Source: Vanessa cardui | Taxonomy: Eukaryota > Arthropoda > Insecta > Lepidoptera > Nymphalidae | Reading direction: 5' to 3' | NCBI RefSeq assembly: GCF_905220365.1 | Contig: NC_061147.1 | Location: 2,542,001-2,606,000 of the forward strand | Length of the DNA stretch: 64,000 nt | Made by a program: the position numbers and the translations under genes | The notes under the pieces: model-generated | Told to the model about the DNA's origin: nothing | The model's database searches: none | What the model saw: the letters and a program-made list of their open reading frames with translations, nothing else | Shown here: piece after piece, positions 10,262-20,469 of the stretch | Layout of the letters: every line of letters begins with the position of its first letter | Position numbering within the stretch: the stretch's first letter is position 1

Positions 10262-10594
10262 TCTACTTTGATAGAGAACAAGAAGAAGAACAACAGCCTG
10301 TAAATTCCCACTGCTGGGCTAAAGGCCTCCTCTCCCTCTGAGGAGAAGGTTTTGGAACATATTCCACCACGCTGTTCGAATGCGGGTTTGTGGAATACAC
10401 ATGTGGCAGAATTTCTATGAAATTTGTCACATGCAGGTTTCCTCACGGTGTTTTCCTTCACCGCTGAGCACGAGATGAATTATAAAGACAAATTAAGCAC
10501 ATGAATCAGCAGTGCTTGCCTGGGTTTAAACCCGTAATCATCGGTTAAGATGCACGGGTTCTAACCACTGGGCCATCTCGACTCTACTTTGATA
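10262..10594 (-). mobile_element. SINE family A (GTT-tailed) with 12-bp duplication
   Basis: Full copy in reverse. The tail complement CAACAGCCTGTAAATTCCCA starts near 10291 and the head complement ends at 10582. TCTACTTTGATA flanks it at 10262-10273 and 10583-10594. Read on its own strand it ends in CTGTTGTTCTTCTTCTTG, a degenerate GTT-type tail. Confidence 0.92.
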
Positions 10595-10641
10595 ATTATT
10601 CCCCAAATATGCATTCGAAATCAGGCTTGGTCCATGTGAAA

Positions 10642-10689
10642 TATCTATCTATCTATCTATCTATCTATCTACCTATCTATCTATTTATC
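10642..10689 (+). repeat. (ATCT)n microsatellite
   Basis: About twelve tandem ATCT units, with an ACCT and an ATTT interruption near the right end. Seen directly. A likely length-variable marker. Confidence 0.95.
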
Positions 10690-11707
10690 ATGTAAGTGTA
10701 AGACGGTGAAACGTTTAGTTTATGCATCGTGAACATCGCGTTTGTAGGGTAATAAGGTGTTCGCTTTGTATCGTGCGTGTTCGGCTTAGGAATGCTCGGT
10801 CTAGACTCAAATGGAGACCTTAGTGATAAGCGGAGCGGCGGATGGAGCGGTAGCGATTTTATTTACAAAGACAAATATAAAATATTTTCTGTTTATATTG
10901 AACAATTTTTTTTTTGATTTTAAAGCTATAATAATTGGTATAAGTCTTTATTGCTAATTAAAATACTAACAAATCACAAATATGTATGAGTAATTGGTGA
11001 TGATATTTTTATTCTATATAATTTAACGTAGACACAGCAACGTGTTGCTCGGGCTACGTTATTACGTTGAATTATTTTGTATGATAATGTTTAGTCAAAA
11101 TATTCAGCGTTTATTTTAATAGTTATAGATAAAATAACACATACATATACATACACTGACAGGCAATCAGATCTGATGGTTATTGGTCACATCCACTATG
11201 GTATCTTTATCTTTGTCTATTCTATGCCAGCATTTTTATAGGAATCCCATTAATACTATAGGTTATACCTGTTCGCAACCATTTTCATCATATAAACTTA
11301 AGGTCTAACTTCATCATGGATCAGGAAGCGGTCCAAGGTTATAGTTACACTGTTTCCTTCCCTCTTTAAACCGGAAGATAATTGTAATTATTATTTCATA
11401 TTAGATGGCAGAATAACACTTCATATTAAAGGTATTATACCATATATTTGTATACATGATCTAACTCATACCTAATAATCAATAATTCCAGAGTGACAAG
11501 ACTACTCTTTAGCACTTTGATTCTAGAAGAATCGTGTAATGGCTTTTCCCTTATAAAATAATTCGATGTCGATTAATCACAAAGCAAAACTAAAGCTCTC
11601 TCAAGTAAAAACCATCAGAACACACAGAAACGACCTTGAAAATGTATTCCCGCCGTGACGTGACGTCGTTTTAATATTAAAATTACAATTTACATAAAAA
11701 CCCTAAG
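10690..11707. other. Stretch without gene, CpG-richer at left
   Basis: 10700-10855 is richer in CpG and G than its surroundings ('AGCGGAGCGGCGGATGGAGC') but has no ORF or known repeat. The rest to 11707 is AT-rich and unremarkable. Confidence 0.4.
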
Positions 11708-11863
11708 TACAGTCAGAATAAGAAAACCTTCGTCAGTTTTCAAATTAATTCCTTTATCAAGTCTTAAAATCTTGGTACCTTTTGAATCTAAACATCAAAT
11801 CATTGCGACGCAATATGTCATTTTCGATAGGTAAAGTAGATTATCGCTCATACTGAGCTCATA
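11708..11863 (+). repeat. Family J repeat, copy 1
   Basis: About 155 bp, including 'TTTGAATCTAAACATCAAAT' and 'CATTGCGACGCAATATGTCA'. The reverse complement recurs at 33152-33302 with high similarity. No coding potential or termini visible, so the class is unknown. Confidence 0.75.
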
Positions 11864-12492
11864 CAATGTGATCGCGCCCTTATCTCGGCGAATTTACACC
11901 ACGAGTCCGACGTATGTCATCCCAAGAACCTGTGACTAGATTATGGGATTTGTTATTCTCGTTGAGGAACGATTGTTTTTGTATTCATGTATTCATATCT
12001 TGTATTCTATGTGCGTAGTTTACATATAGTAGTTACATTCTGATGGAAGGCGTACATTGTTGTGGCTCGGAAGGCTTGTTGCCTTTACGGTTAGATTGTC
12101 TCCGTGTTAACCGACAACCGGACAAAAAGTGGTAATGACTTTAACAGTTGATTTTAACTTAGATAATAACATTTTTGTCGTTGATTTTATGTAGTAGTAA
12201 TGTCACAGACTATGACATTTTAATAGATTTAATTTCATACCAAACTTAGCTTCATATGTACTTTTTTCTATCTGTAATCTATTCGTGGATTTTTACATCA
12301 GTGTAGCTATCCATTGCTTTTTTACTATGTCTACATATAAAACAATGTCACTTCCCCCCGTCAATGCTCTGAGATCTTTTAGATTACGCATCGTATTTTA
12401 TTGCGGTTTTCATTAATAGACAGAGATATTCAAGATGTTTATAATACATGCATAGGTATTACGAATGTTTCCGTAAAGAAACAAGATTATTA
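11864..12492. other. Stretch without gene
   Basis: Unique-looking, moderately AT-rich. No repeat copy or supported ORF. Confidence 0.4.
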
Positions 12493-12816
12493 TTCTTCAA
12501 TCTACAACAACAACAGCAGCCTGTAAATTTCCCACTGCTGGGCTAAAGCCTCCTCTCCCTTTGAGGAGAAGGTTTGGAACATATTCAACCACGCTGTTTC
12601 CAACGGGTTGGTGGGAATACACATGTGTCAGAATTTCTATGAAATCTGTCACATGCAGGTTTTCTTACGATGGTTTCCTTCACCGCCGAGCACGAGATGA
12701 ATTATAAACAGAAAGAAAGCACATGAATATTTAACGGTGCTTGCATGGGTTACAACCCGCAATCATAGGTTAAGATGCACGCGTTCTCACCACTGGGCTA
12801 TCTCGTTCTTCAGACT
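12493..12816 (-). mobile_element. SINE family A (GTT-tailed)
   Basis: Reverse copy. CAACAACAACAGCAGCCTGT at the tail side, a B-box complement 'GGGTTACAACCCGCAATCAT' and a head complement 'CCACTGGGCTATCTCG' ending at 12805. Flanking TTCTTCAATCT (12493) and TTCTTCAGACT (12806) look like an 11-bp duplication with two mismatches. Confidence 0.88.
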
Positions 12817-12867
12817 AAAAGTTGTATATTGTTATTGAGCCTGTGAGAAGTCAGGACGCGTAGCAAG

Positions 12868-13134
12868 TTAATTATAATTTCGTAAACGACGCAAGAAATA
12901 TTTTTCATCAGAGTTTTCCCCTATAAGCGCAAAATGTAATAAATCATTTAAAAATCTTGGAATGTTTGCTTCGATGAATCTTTTTTCCGGGTAAGATGTT
13001 ATCGGTATCTCAAATTTTCCTTCCAATATTTTCTGATAATTTAAAAATGTGATTTTAGCTTCTACAATCTTCATCTCTTGTGACTCTTTTCTTTTGAAAC
13101 ATCCAGGATTACATTCAAGATAATTTACACACAT
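12868..13134 (-). CDS. Unrecognised 88-residue ORF, possibly a gene or element fragment
   Basis: I do not recognise this protein. It opens MCVNYLECNPGCFKRKE, is balanced and charged in composition unlike the surrounding AT noise, and ends with FLRRLRNYN. Its middle, EKRFIEANIPRFLNDLLHF, is matched at 13864-13926 by a decayed copy on the same strand, where the Arg codon AGA has become TGA. Such a pair suggests a true coding segment (exon, domesticated or transposon fragment) that was duplicated and then decayed, not a chance frame. No splice sites or domain could be assigned. The start is the first ATG of the frame. Confidence 0.35.
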   Translation of the reverse strand: MCVNYLECNPGCFKRKESQEMKIVEAKITFLNYQKILEGKFEIPITSYPEKRFIEANIPRFLNDLLHFALIGENSDEKYFLRRLRNYN

Positions 13135-13507
13135 TTCACGTATTGGTTATGGTGCTGTTAAAATGAATTGTTGTTTTAAACATGCATATAAATTTTTAAA
13201 GGATTTTAATAATACAAAAACCTCATACTGAGTTTGGGTTTCGAACTGCATAAATGACTTGACCGATTTGGATGATCATTTGTTGGTTTTTTAGGATCAC
13301 CTACACATTTCTTTTAACATTAGAAATCCTTTCAATTATAGCTCTCAGTGATATAATTCTTATAATATGGATACGTGTCAAAAACAAATACAAAATTTGC
13401 CCGATATCTCTAAATAAATTATATTTAATTATTTATTGTGAATTATATGAATTATTTTTGTCTCAATTGTTAAAAAAATCACGGAATTTCATTATTATTA
13501 TTCCTGT

Positions 13508-13700
13508 TGACTTCCAAGCAGGATATATTATATACTTTGTATTTTTTAACCGATGAAAAAGAGTAACTACTGAGTTTCTTGCCGGTCCTTCTCGGTAGAA
13601 TCTACTTTCCGAACCGGTGTTAGCTTCACTTAATTTTAAAATGACGATTCAAAAGTGTTTGTAAAAGCATACTCGAATAAAGCTTATTTTGATTTTTCCC
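13508..13700 (+). repeat. Family E retroelement 3' end
   Basis: Series shared with 26277 (reverse), 49085 and others: TTGACTTCCAAGCAGGATAT, GAGTAACTACTGAGTTTCTT, CTACTTTCCGAACCGGTG, ATGACGATTCAAAAGTG and ATAAAGCTTATTTTGATTTT. The A/T-rich end with AATAAA is typical of a LINE 3' terminus. It separates the two related ORF fragments at 13 kb. Confidence 0.7.
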
Positions 13701-13926
13701 GAACAAAGTCGAGGCAAACAGTTGGTTAATTGTTATTTTGTAACCTCTGTAACATATGTTTTTATTTTCAGTTTTTTTATCACTCCTGAGATTTCTATAT
13801 TTTATATTTACAGTGTACAACATATTAACATTAAAATATTTTTCACCAGTCATTTTTAAATTCACAGAATGTAATAAATCACTCAAATATCATGGAATGT
13901 TTGCTTCAACGAAGCACTTTCCGGGT
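13626..13926 (-). pseudogene. Decayed relative of the 12868-13134 ORF
   Basis: Bases 13864-13926 match 12931-12993 closely on the same strand. Translated, they give FVEANIP, then a stop, then YLSDLLHS, against FIEANIP-R-FLNDLLHF in the other copy. A further stop precedes it. The frame downstream to 13626 stays open but overlaps the family-E tail and has no homology I can see. Broken; function unknown. Confidence 0.35.
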
Positions 13927-14120
13927 TACAGTCGAGTGTTCCATCCACTTCGACATCCCAGCTCTATCCTATTTGATACTTCACAAAGAAGTACTCCTCA
14001 ACCCTTTGAAGAATACTAAGAGTGACGCTTCTATTTGATATCGCAATCTTATAAGGGTCAATGTTTTAATTATGCTGTTGTTTGTATTGGGATATGAATT
14101 GACTTAATGCAATTATAAAT
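13927..14120. other. Short stretch without gene
   Basis: No repeat or ORF supported. Confidence 0.3.
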
Positions 14121-14261
14121 AACTATTAGTTGCCCGCGGCTTCGCTTGTTTGTCATATTTTAGGCAAATGAGTAGCCTTTCTTGGAGTTCAAGTTTGCTT
14201 CATACTAAATTTCATCGAATTTGATTCAGCGGTTTGATCGTGAAAGAGCGACAGATAGAGT
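14121..14261 (+). repeat. RTE-like tail, family F, left part of a split copy
   Basis: Opens AACTATTAGTTGCCCGCGGC, holds 'GGAGTTCAAGTTTGCTTCAT' and 'CAGCGGTTTGATCGTGAAAG', and stops at CAGATAGAGT. The missing end, GTTACTTTCACATTTATAAT, appears at about 14648 after a SINE, so the copy was split by a later insertion. Confidence 0.65.
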
Positions 14262-14340
14262 TTGTTTTTTACTTTATTTAAACCATTTAACATTATTTAT
14301 GAAATCGCCGGGATTTGTCCAGAGTGTTAGGTCAGAATAA

Positions 14341-14650
14341 GAGCAGAGATGGCCCAGTGGTTAGAACGCGTGCATCTTAACCGATGATTGCGGGTTCAAA
14401 CCCCGGCAAGCACCGCTGATTCATGTGCTTAATTTGTCTTTATAATTCATCTCGAGCTCAGCGGTGAAGGAAACATCGTGAGGAAACCTGCATGTGACAA
14501 ATTTCATAGAAATTCTGCTACATGTGTATTCCACCAACCCGCATTGGAAAAGCGTGGTGGAATATGTTCCAAACCTTCTCCTCAAAGGGAGAGGAGGCCT
14601 TTAGCCCAGCCGTGGGAATTTACAGGCTGTTGTTGTTGTTTGTTGTAGTT
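14341..14650 (+). mobile_element. SINE family A (GTT-tailed), inserted in a family-F tail
   Basis: Starts GAGCAGAGATGGCCCAGTGG and keeps B-box GCGGGTTCAAACCCC. It ends 'AGCCCAGCCGTGGGAATTTA' then CAGGCTGTTGTTGTTGTTTG. It interrupts the family-F repeat begun at 14121, along with 79 bp of extra sequence (14262-14340). A duplication border is not obvious. Confidence 0.9.
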
Positions 14651-14689
14651 ACTTTCACATTTATAATATTAATATAGATAATATAGATT

Positions 14690-15587
14690 TCATAAGCTTC
14701 CTTTTCGCATACTTAATTCAGGCTGGGTTTGAATCATGATTCGCATTTAAAAAATCAGCCTGTGCAGACCAAAAGATGGCAATGCTTGTGTGTGGCACGC
14801 ACACACATAAAGAGTTATATATATTATACTGCCTCAGTGGTCTGTTGTCTATGCTGAGTATATAAAACTGTATAATCGAGTTTTTAAGTTCAAATAACAT
14901 GCCTTGCGTTCTCTTTTTGGTTATGTAATATTATCACTCTTAAGGCTGCTGATAATTCCTTGAAATAAAAACTCATCCGGGATTTTAAGCCCGAGGCTCA
15001 AGCTTTAAGCCTCAAAATATAAGACGTCTCATTGGCTAAATTATAGGAATTATATATTAACGAAATTTCCTTCATTATTGACATTGTTATTTTAATTGCC
15101 TTACAAAATAGACTATTAAAAATCGTTCAGTAATTAATGATTGTTATGCTTATTATTAAAATTACTTGTTTTTTCACTTGACACGGAATTTTTGATAATA
15201 ATTGAATGTCATTGTACGATTCTTAAACATTGCTTATTTCTTGTATATGTTGTTTTATACATAATATATAGCGAGAGCAACTTTGTTCTATCCGGGATAT
15301 CTAGGACACATCTCTTTGTTACGGACAGTTTCATACTTTATTAAATTAAATGAAAATAAAAGGAAAACAACTGGAGATGAAACGAATATAGAAATACTTA
15401 AAAGCAATTAATTTAACTAATACTACAAGTATATAAATATCGAAAAAGACTTATATATTTCAAGAGGCAAATTTTTACATGAGCATTTGTTTTTTTATGT
15501 ATAATTTTATACCTTAGTTTTGTTTTATGAATAAACTTCACGGGTACACGGTTAATACTGATAATAGATATCCTACAGTATTTATTT
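14690..15587. other. AT-rich stretch without gene
   Basis: No recognisable repeat or gene. Open frames here are AT-rich and low-complexity. Confidence 0.4.
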
Positions 15588-15671
15588 ATTTACGACATCA
15601 CAACACAACACATGGACAATGTATTATAAACAAAAACATTCTTCTTGAATCACTTTATGTATTATAAATAA
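15588..15671 (+). repeat. Family K LINE tail, left part of a split copy
   Basis: TTACGACATCACAACACAAC to 'CTTCTTGAATCACTTTATG' matches the middle of family K (see 62970-63233). The K end, 'AAGCATACATAGGAAAACAC', reappears at 16190 after the family-D element, showing that D inserted into K. Confidence 0.6.
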
Positions 15672-16190
15672 AAAATTAACAAAAAAAAAAAACGATTTCG
15701 AACAAAACACTATTTTAAAACAAATGAATATGCACTAAAAAGTAATAAAAATAATTGCGTATTCAACATATTTTTTTGAGTCCTCCCAAGTAAAATGAAA
15801 TGAAAAATATTAGACTACCTATAAGTCAATTTACGATTATATAACGTAGCTATAGTTATTGTTATATTTGGAGCCGGTGTCATCAAGAATCATCAAAATT
15901 GGTTGGCGCAATTTTGAGTTATTCACCTATTTATCGCGCACATACATAATGAAAATTTAAGACTTATGTCGTTTTCATATGGATACCATCATTGGTACAG
16001 GATAAAATTAAAATGGGACCCCACGGGAAGCACTACCTTTCAAACAAAAAAAAAAAACAAAATCGGTCCACCCAGTGAAAAGTTATGAGATAACAAACAT
16101 AATTTTTTTATGTTTGTTACCTCATAACTTTTCACTGATACAGACGAATTGATAACCTCCCCCTTTTTGAAGTCGGTTGAAAAAAAAGAT
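15672..16190 (+). mobile_element. Family D foldback-like element, longest copy
   Basis: Begins in an A run with ACGATTTCGAAC (CCGACTTC in other copies) and ends TTTTGAAGTCGGTTGAAAA, so the ends are inverted relative to each other. It includes GGAGCCGGTGTCATC near 15872, GGGACCCCACGGGAAG near 16016 and a near-perfect hairpin at 16073-16137. No ORF, so non-autonomous. Related copies at 27050-27296, 62437-62720 (reverse) and 63570-64000. Class (MITE, foldback or other) undetermined. Confidence 0.65.
16073..16137. repeat. 28-bp-arm hairpin inside the family-D element
   Basis: Arms 16073-16100 and 16110-16137 are reverse complements at 27 of 28 positions (CAGTGAAAAGTTATGAGATA against its mirror with one G), with a 9-base A/T spacer. 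Only this copy shows both arms; 62521-62550 has one arm. Confidence 0.9.
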
Positions 16191-16247
16191 CCAAGCATAC
16201 ATAGGAAAACACAGCGGTAACCTTGTTTTATACAATGTAAGAATAAC
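16190..16247 (+). repeat. Family K LINE tail, right part
   Basis: 'CAAGCATACATAGGAAAACA' and TTGTTTTATACAATGTAAG complete the K copy begun at 15588. Confidence 0.55.
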
Positions 16248-16914
16248 GATAAATATATTCTAGATATATCACAATCGAACTCACCGTCGAGTCATTTTAT
16301 CTGTCTTCCAGAATAGCCATGCGAGATCGCACCGAAAAAGCACTCGAAATTTTAAAACTCTTCTCACTGCAGAAATAAAAAAAAAAACCTCCACCGCCAT
16401 TTTATATTCCGCTATATTTAATTGAACGCAATGCTACGGAGGGAACAATTTCGCGTGTGAAATATTTTCCAGTTTTTCTGTTTAATTTTTTTTTATTCCT
16501 GGCCGTCAACTAAATGGTTCATATTAAGCTTTTAAAAGCGGGAAAATTATGACGAAACGAATTCTGGCTTTGAAATTAATTACTGAGCACACTTGACTTG
16601 GTTTGATAATATGATTTTAGACCACGTATGTTTTATGGCACAGTTATAAAGTATGAAAAACTCGAGAGTCTCACGGAATTCAAAGTGGGTTTCTTTGAGC
16701 TGCTTTTATTAATTATTTTCTTTTCCAATTTCAAATTTTTATTTTCACCTTTTTTAATTCTACATTTTAAAATTAGGCAAATGAATAGATCAAGGTTATT
16801 TCGCTTTGAACCTTTTTAATAATTAGAACCTGTGTTTCTTTCCATAGACAACTCGACATATAAAGTTTTGTTTTTCTCTGTTAATAAATTAGTTTATTTA
16901 ATTTAATATAACAC
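16248..16914. other. AT-rich stretch without gene
   Basis: Nothing recognised. The frame at 16628-16819 is rich in F and L from AT composition. Confidence 0.4.
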
Positions 16915-17219
16915 GAGCTGAGATGGCCCAGTGGTCACGTGCATCTTAACCGATGATTGCGGGTTCAAACCCAGGCAAGCACCACTATTCATATGTGCTT
17001 AATTTGTGTTTATAATTAATCTCGTGCTCGGCGGTGAAGGAAAACATCGCGAGGAAACCTGCATGTGTCTAATTTCATCGAAATTCTGCCACACGTGCAT
17101 TCCACCAACTCACACTGGAACAGCGTGGTGGAATATGTTCCAAACTCTCGCCTTAATGGAGGAGGAGGCCTAATCCCAGCAGTGGGAAATTTACAGGATG
17201 TTACTTTACTTTTACTTTA
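16915..17219 (+). mobile_element. SINE family A (ACTTT-tailed)
   Basis: GAGCTGAGATGGCCCAGTGG head with a deletion just after it (GTCACGTGCATC in place of GTTAGAACGCGTGCATC), which damages the A box. B-box GCGGGTTCAAACCC is intact. Ends CAGCAGTGGGAAATTTACAG then TTACTTTACTTTTACTTT. Confidence 0.9.
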
Positions 17220-17258
17220 ATTTAAACTAAAACATAGAAACTAGATGTGATTGGTGAT

Positions 17259-17383
17259 TATAGTTATTAAATACGGGATATTTATCATGTGTTTTTTTTA
17301 CTTCTATTGGTGGAGTTCGATATTCCGACATTATCTACGAATGTCTTGTTTGTAAACAACATATTCCGTATTTAATAACTTTA
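17259..17383. repeat. Inverted repeat around a Penelope-like motif
   Basis: Arms 17259-17281 (TATAGTTATTAAATACGGGA..) and 17361-17383 are reverse complements at 21 of 23 positions. Between them at about 17308-17347 lies 'TGGAGTTCGATATTCCGACA', whose complement has GAAATATCGA-like and AATGTC-stem features. A near copy of the middle part is at 26960-27002. Confidence 0.55.
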
Positions 17384-17822
17384 ATGGTAAATATAACCAT
17401 GATAAATTTCAAATCTTATATAGTGATTGGTATGTTTCTATTAAAAATGATATATGTAGCAATGAATTTAATATGTTTAAAATCAAAAGTTGTTTGGATT
17501 ACACTGAAATATATAGCGTCTTAATTTCCTCTCAAATTTTAAATCGATTAATTGCTTAAATTTTAGCTGCGAGTTTTGACCTTTTTTGAACGGTTATAAA
17601 AAGTGCAGCTTTGTTAAACATGGTCTTGAAAGCAATATACAAATAAAATTGAGTTAAAGATGTTTGAAATATATAAAAATGTGATTCACTTTAACACGGC
17701 ATGCGCTGGCTTTGTGATTTTATTGTAAATAATCGATTTCCAGTACCATGTAATAGTACACGCAAATGCCAACAATTTTATAAACTTTCAACACACATAT
17801 ATGTGATAACAAATGTATAATA

Positions 17823-19394
17823 TACACTCAGCGGCAGAAAATGTGGCCCAAACTCTAAAATTCTTTTAACACGCAATTTTGGTGTTGCGTATGAGAATTT
17901 TAAGTGGCAGCGTATCGTGGCGTTAGTTTTTGTTAATTTATGAGTTTCAAAGTTATAAAAAAAGGTTATTTGTTTAACGTAAGTGACACTTAACGTTATT
18001 AAGTGTAAAAACGCCCAAAACTCAGTTGAGTTAAAGTTCGATATTCAAACGGTCGTGCATTTAACCCTTATTGTTTTGTTATTAATTTAATCTTTAGTCA
18101 TTTTTCTTACTAAAAACTGAAAACTATGGCCTTAAGTTCAGCACAAATCGCTCAAGCTGTGTTACTTCGGAGTCAAGGTTTAACGCAGCGTGAAATCGCT
18201 GTATCTTTAAATGTACCACGTACAACTCTAAGATATGCCCTAAAAAGATACGATGAGACCGGCCTAAGCACGAGGAAACCAGGAAGTGGCAATATCTGAT
18301 GCACATCAGCTCGAGATGACCGATTTATCATCCTCGCAATATTGAGAAATCGTTTCCTTACTGCGGGTGAAATAATGCAGCGTCTACAAACGACAAGAGG
18401 CGTCCGTGTAAGTGAGCGAACAATAAGAAGAAGAATGGAGGAACAAAACCTGCGTTCCCGAAAACCAGCACGAGGTCCAGAACTGCTCCGACGTCATCGT
18501 GTAGCTCGACTTCAATTCGCTCGCGAACACGCTAATTGGACTCACGAGCAGTGGGCTAAGGTTCTGTGGACCGATGTATGCACAGTAGCCTTAAGGCATC
18601 CAGATGGTCGCGAACGTGTGTGGAGAAGGCGAGGAGAAAGGTTTTTACCCACCACTACCTGGCAAACAGTAAGTTTTCATGGTGGCTCTGTTATGGTCTG
18701 GGCAGGAATAAGTTCAGACGCACGTACGGAGTTAACAATAATCGAAGGTCGCTTAAAAGCAGTGCGATACATCGAAGAGGTCCTCCAAGAACATGTTTTA
18801 CCATACATGGAATTTATTGGAAGCCAGGAATTTCTTTTAATGCACGATAATGCGCGACCTCACACGGCATTTTGCGTGAATAGCTACCTATCGGAGGTAG
18901 GAATTTCAAAATTGGACTGGCCAGCTCGAAGTCCGGATTTAAATCCAATAGAACATGTATGGGACATGCTTAAAAGACGCATCAGATCCAGCATCAACCC
19001 TCCAGAGTCTATCAGTGATTTAAAAACCGCCTTGATAACCGCCTGGGAAGAAATACCCCAGGTTGACATAAAAAACATAATTAAATCCATGCCTGATCGC
19101 ATGCAGGCAGTCATAAAGGCTAGAGGAGGCAATACCCGGTATTAATTTAAGTCCCGTAAGTTTTTGTAATTTTTTTTTAAAACTTTCTTTTGTTTATTTT
19201 TTTCCAATTTTAGAGTTATTTGTTATTTTTAAGATAAAAAATTAATTAATTGAGGTATTACTTTTTTTTTACTTAATATTCACTTTAATACCTTTAAATT
19301 TTATGTACAAAAAAAAAAATACCCCTATTTCGTGTTTAATTTTGGTGTTGAACCACATTATGTGTTTGGGCCACATTCTGTGCCGCTGAGTGTA
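17823..19394 (+). mobile_element. Tc1-like DNA transposon
   Basis: The element 17825-19392 (1568 bp) is flanked by TA at 17823-17824 and 19393-19394. Terminal inverted repeats of 28 bp match at 26 positions: CACTCAGCGGCAGAAAATGT at the left, CACTCAGCGGCACAGAATGT as the complement of the right end. It holds one transposase frame with a single stop codon. Its right border abuts a family-G tail starting at TAGCTGTGACTT, a likely integration point. Confidence 0.93.
18126..19145 (+). pseudogene. Tc1-like transposase, DD34E, one nonsense codon
   Basis: A 339-residue frame that would cut and paste the element at TA sites. Residues 4-45 form a helix-turn-helix (QIAQAVLLRSQGLTQREIAV) and residues about 76-120 a second one of Tc3 type. 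The catalytic triad is D150 (LWTD), D241 (LMHDNARPHTA) and E276 (SPDLNPIEHVWD), with 34 residues between the last two, the Tc1 signature. Codon 58 (18297-18299) is TGA. In context it is most simply a C-to-T change at a CGA Arg codon. The rest stays open to a TAA at 19143. From the stop alone the protein is not made full-length; a later start would lack the first DNA-binding helix set. One lesion only, so decay is recent. Confidence 0.92.
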
Positions 19395-19625
19395 GCTGTG
19401 ACTTGGTGTGCGTTTGAATTTAACAAAAAGTTATTATTGTACACTTAGTTACTGTCTATTACATCAATTGTCTGCCAGTAAGGGTCTCTTGAAAATCGAC
19501 CCAGCTGTTCCAGAGATTAGCCTTAACAGACAGACTGACAAAACTTTGAAAAATAGTCGTTTGGTATACCTATGTACCATGTCTATATATATAAGCAATT
19601 AATAAAAAACAGACACTCCAATTTT
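19394..19625 (+). repeat. LINE tail, family G
   Basis: Shows 'CTGTCTATTACATCAATTG', 'CCCAGCTGTTCCAGAGATTA' and ends CACTCCAATTTTATTATTTA, like 7531 and 50393. Its left end lies at the Tc1 border. Confidence 0.55.
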
Positions 19626-20469
19626 ATTATTTACATGTTCATAAGAAAAAACCACAACAAAAATAAAAAATGTGTATAGAAATTGAAATTAAATTTCCTT
19701 AAATATTTATATATACAGATCGTTTTAAAAATGTCTATAATACAGTTTTAAGCCACAATTCCACACTAATGACTGCGATTAGGGTACACATCTGTAGGTA
19801 CTCTCCTATTGTTAAAAATAAATTCAATACGAGCCGTTTAATAGTTTAAAATAAGCTGTTAAACAAACGATCGTATCATATTCCTCAAATCGATACCATA
19901 TTTTAAACACGTCACAAACATCTTTATCACTATTAAAATAAAGTTTAAAATCGTTTAAATGTCATGAATGGTATTTTTGTATGAGAGCCACAATGATTAA
20001 TCAGTACCCTAAAAGTATTCGTCGTAAAAATATGATATTCAATAGATGGGGGCTTTCATATTGTAAGCGCGGAATCCTTTGTAACATCTACAGGGCCCCC
20101 TGAGTTTTTGTTATATTAGAGTTTACTATTGATTATTGCTTTGTTTAGTTCAGATGTGAATTCTTTCTTTTCATTTCATTATAATTTGAGAGCATTTCTG
20201 TTTTATAATATTCGATTTTTGAAACCGTATTCCCTTTTTTTATTGTTCGCAATGGTTTTAATAGAGATATGTGAAAATCAATAGTATTTAAATTTCGAAC
20301 TGTTGTTCCATTTTTAAAAGGAATATATGTAAACTGTTTATGTTATTAAGTCTATAGTAATATTATAAATATAGTAACTCTGCCTGTTATGTTCTTACGC
20401 AAAAACCGTTGAAGGGAATTTTATGAAATTTGGTATAAGGCAAGATTGTCAGTTTGGCATTCATGTATG
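19626..20469. other. AT-rich stretch without gene
   Basis: No ORF or repeat recognised. From 20375 ('AACTCTGCCTGTTATGTTC') it grades into family L. Confidence 0.4.

Noticed and set aside
10642..10689. CRISPR-like short regular repeat
   Set aside because: A plain (ATCT)n microsatellite with no spacers; the genome is eukaryotic.
13272..13556. 94-residue hydrophobic plus-strand frame
   Set aside because: Composition (I, L, F, Y) follows AT bias, and its end lies in the family-E tail.
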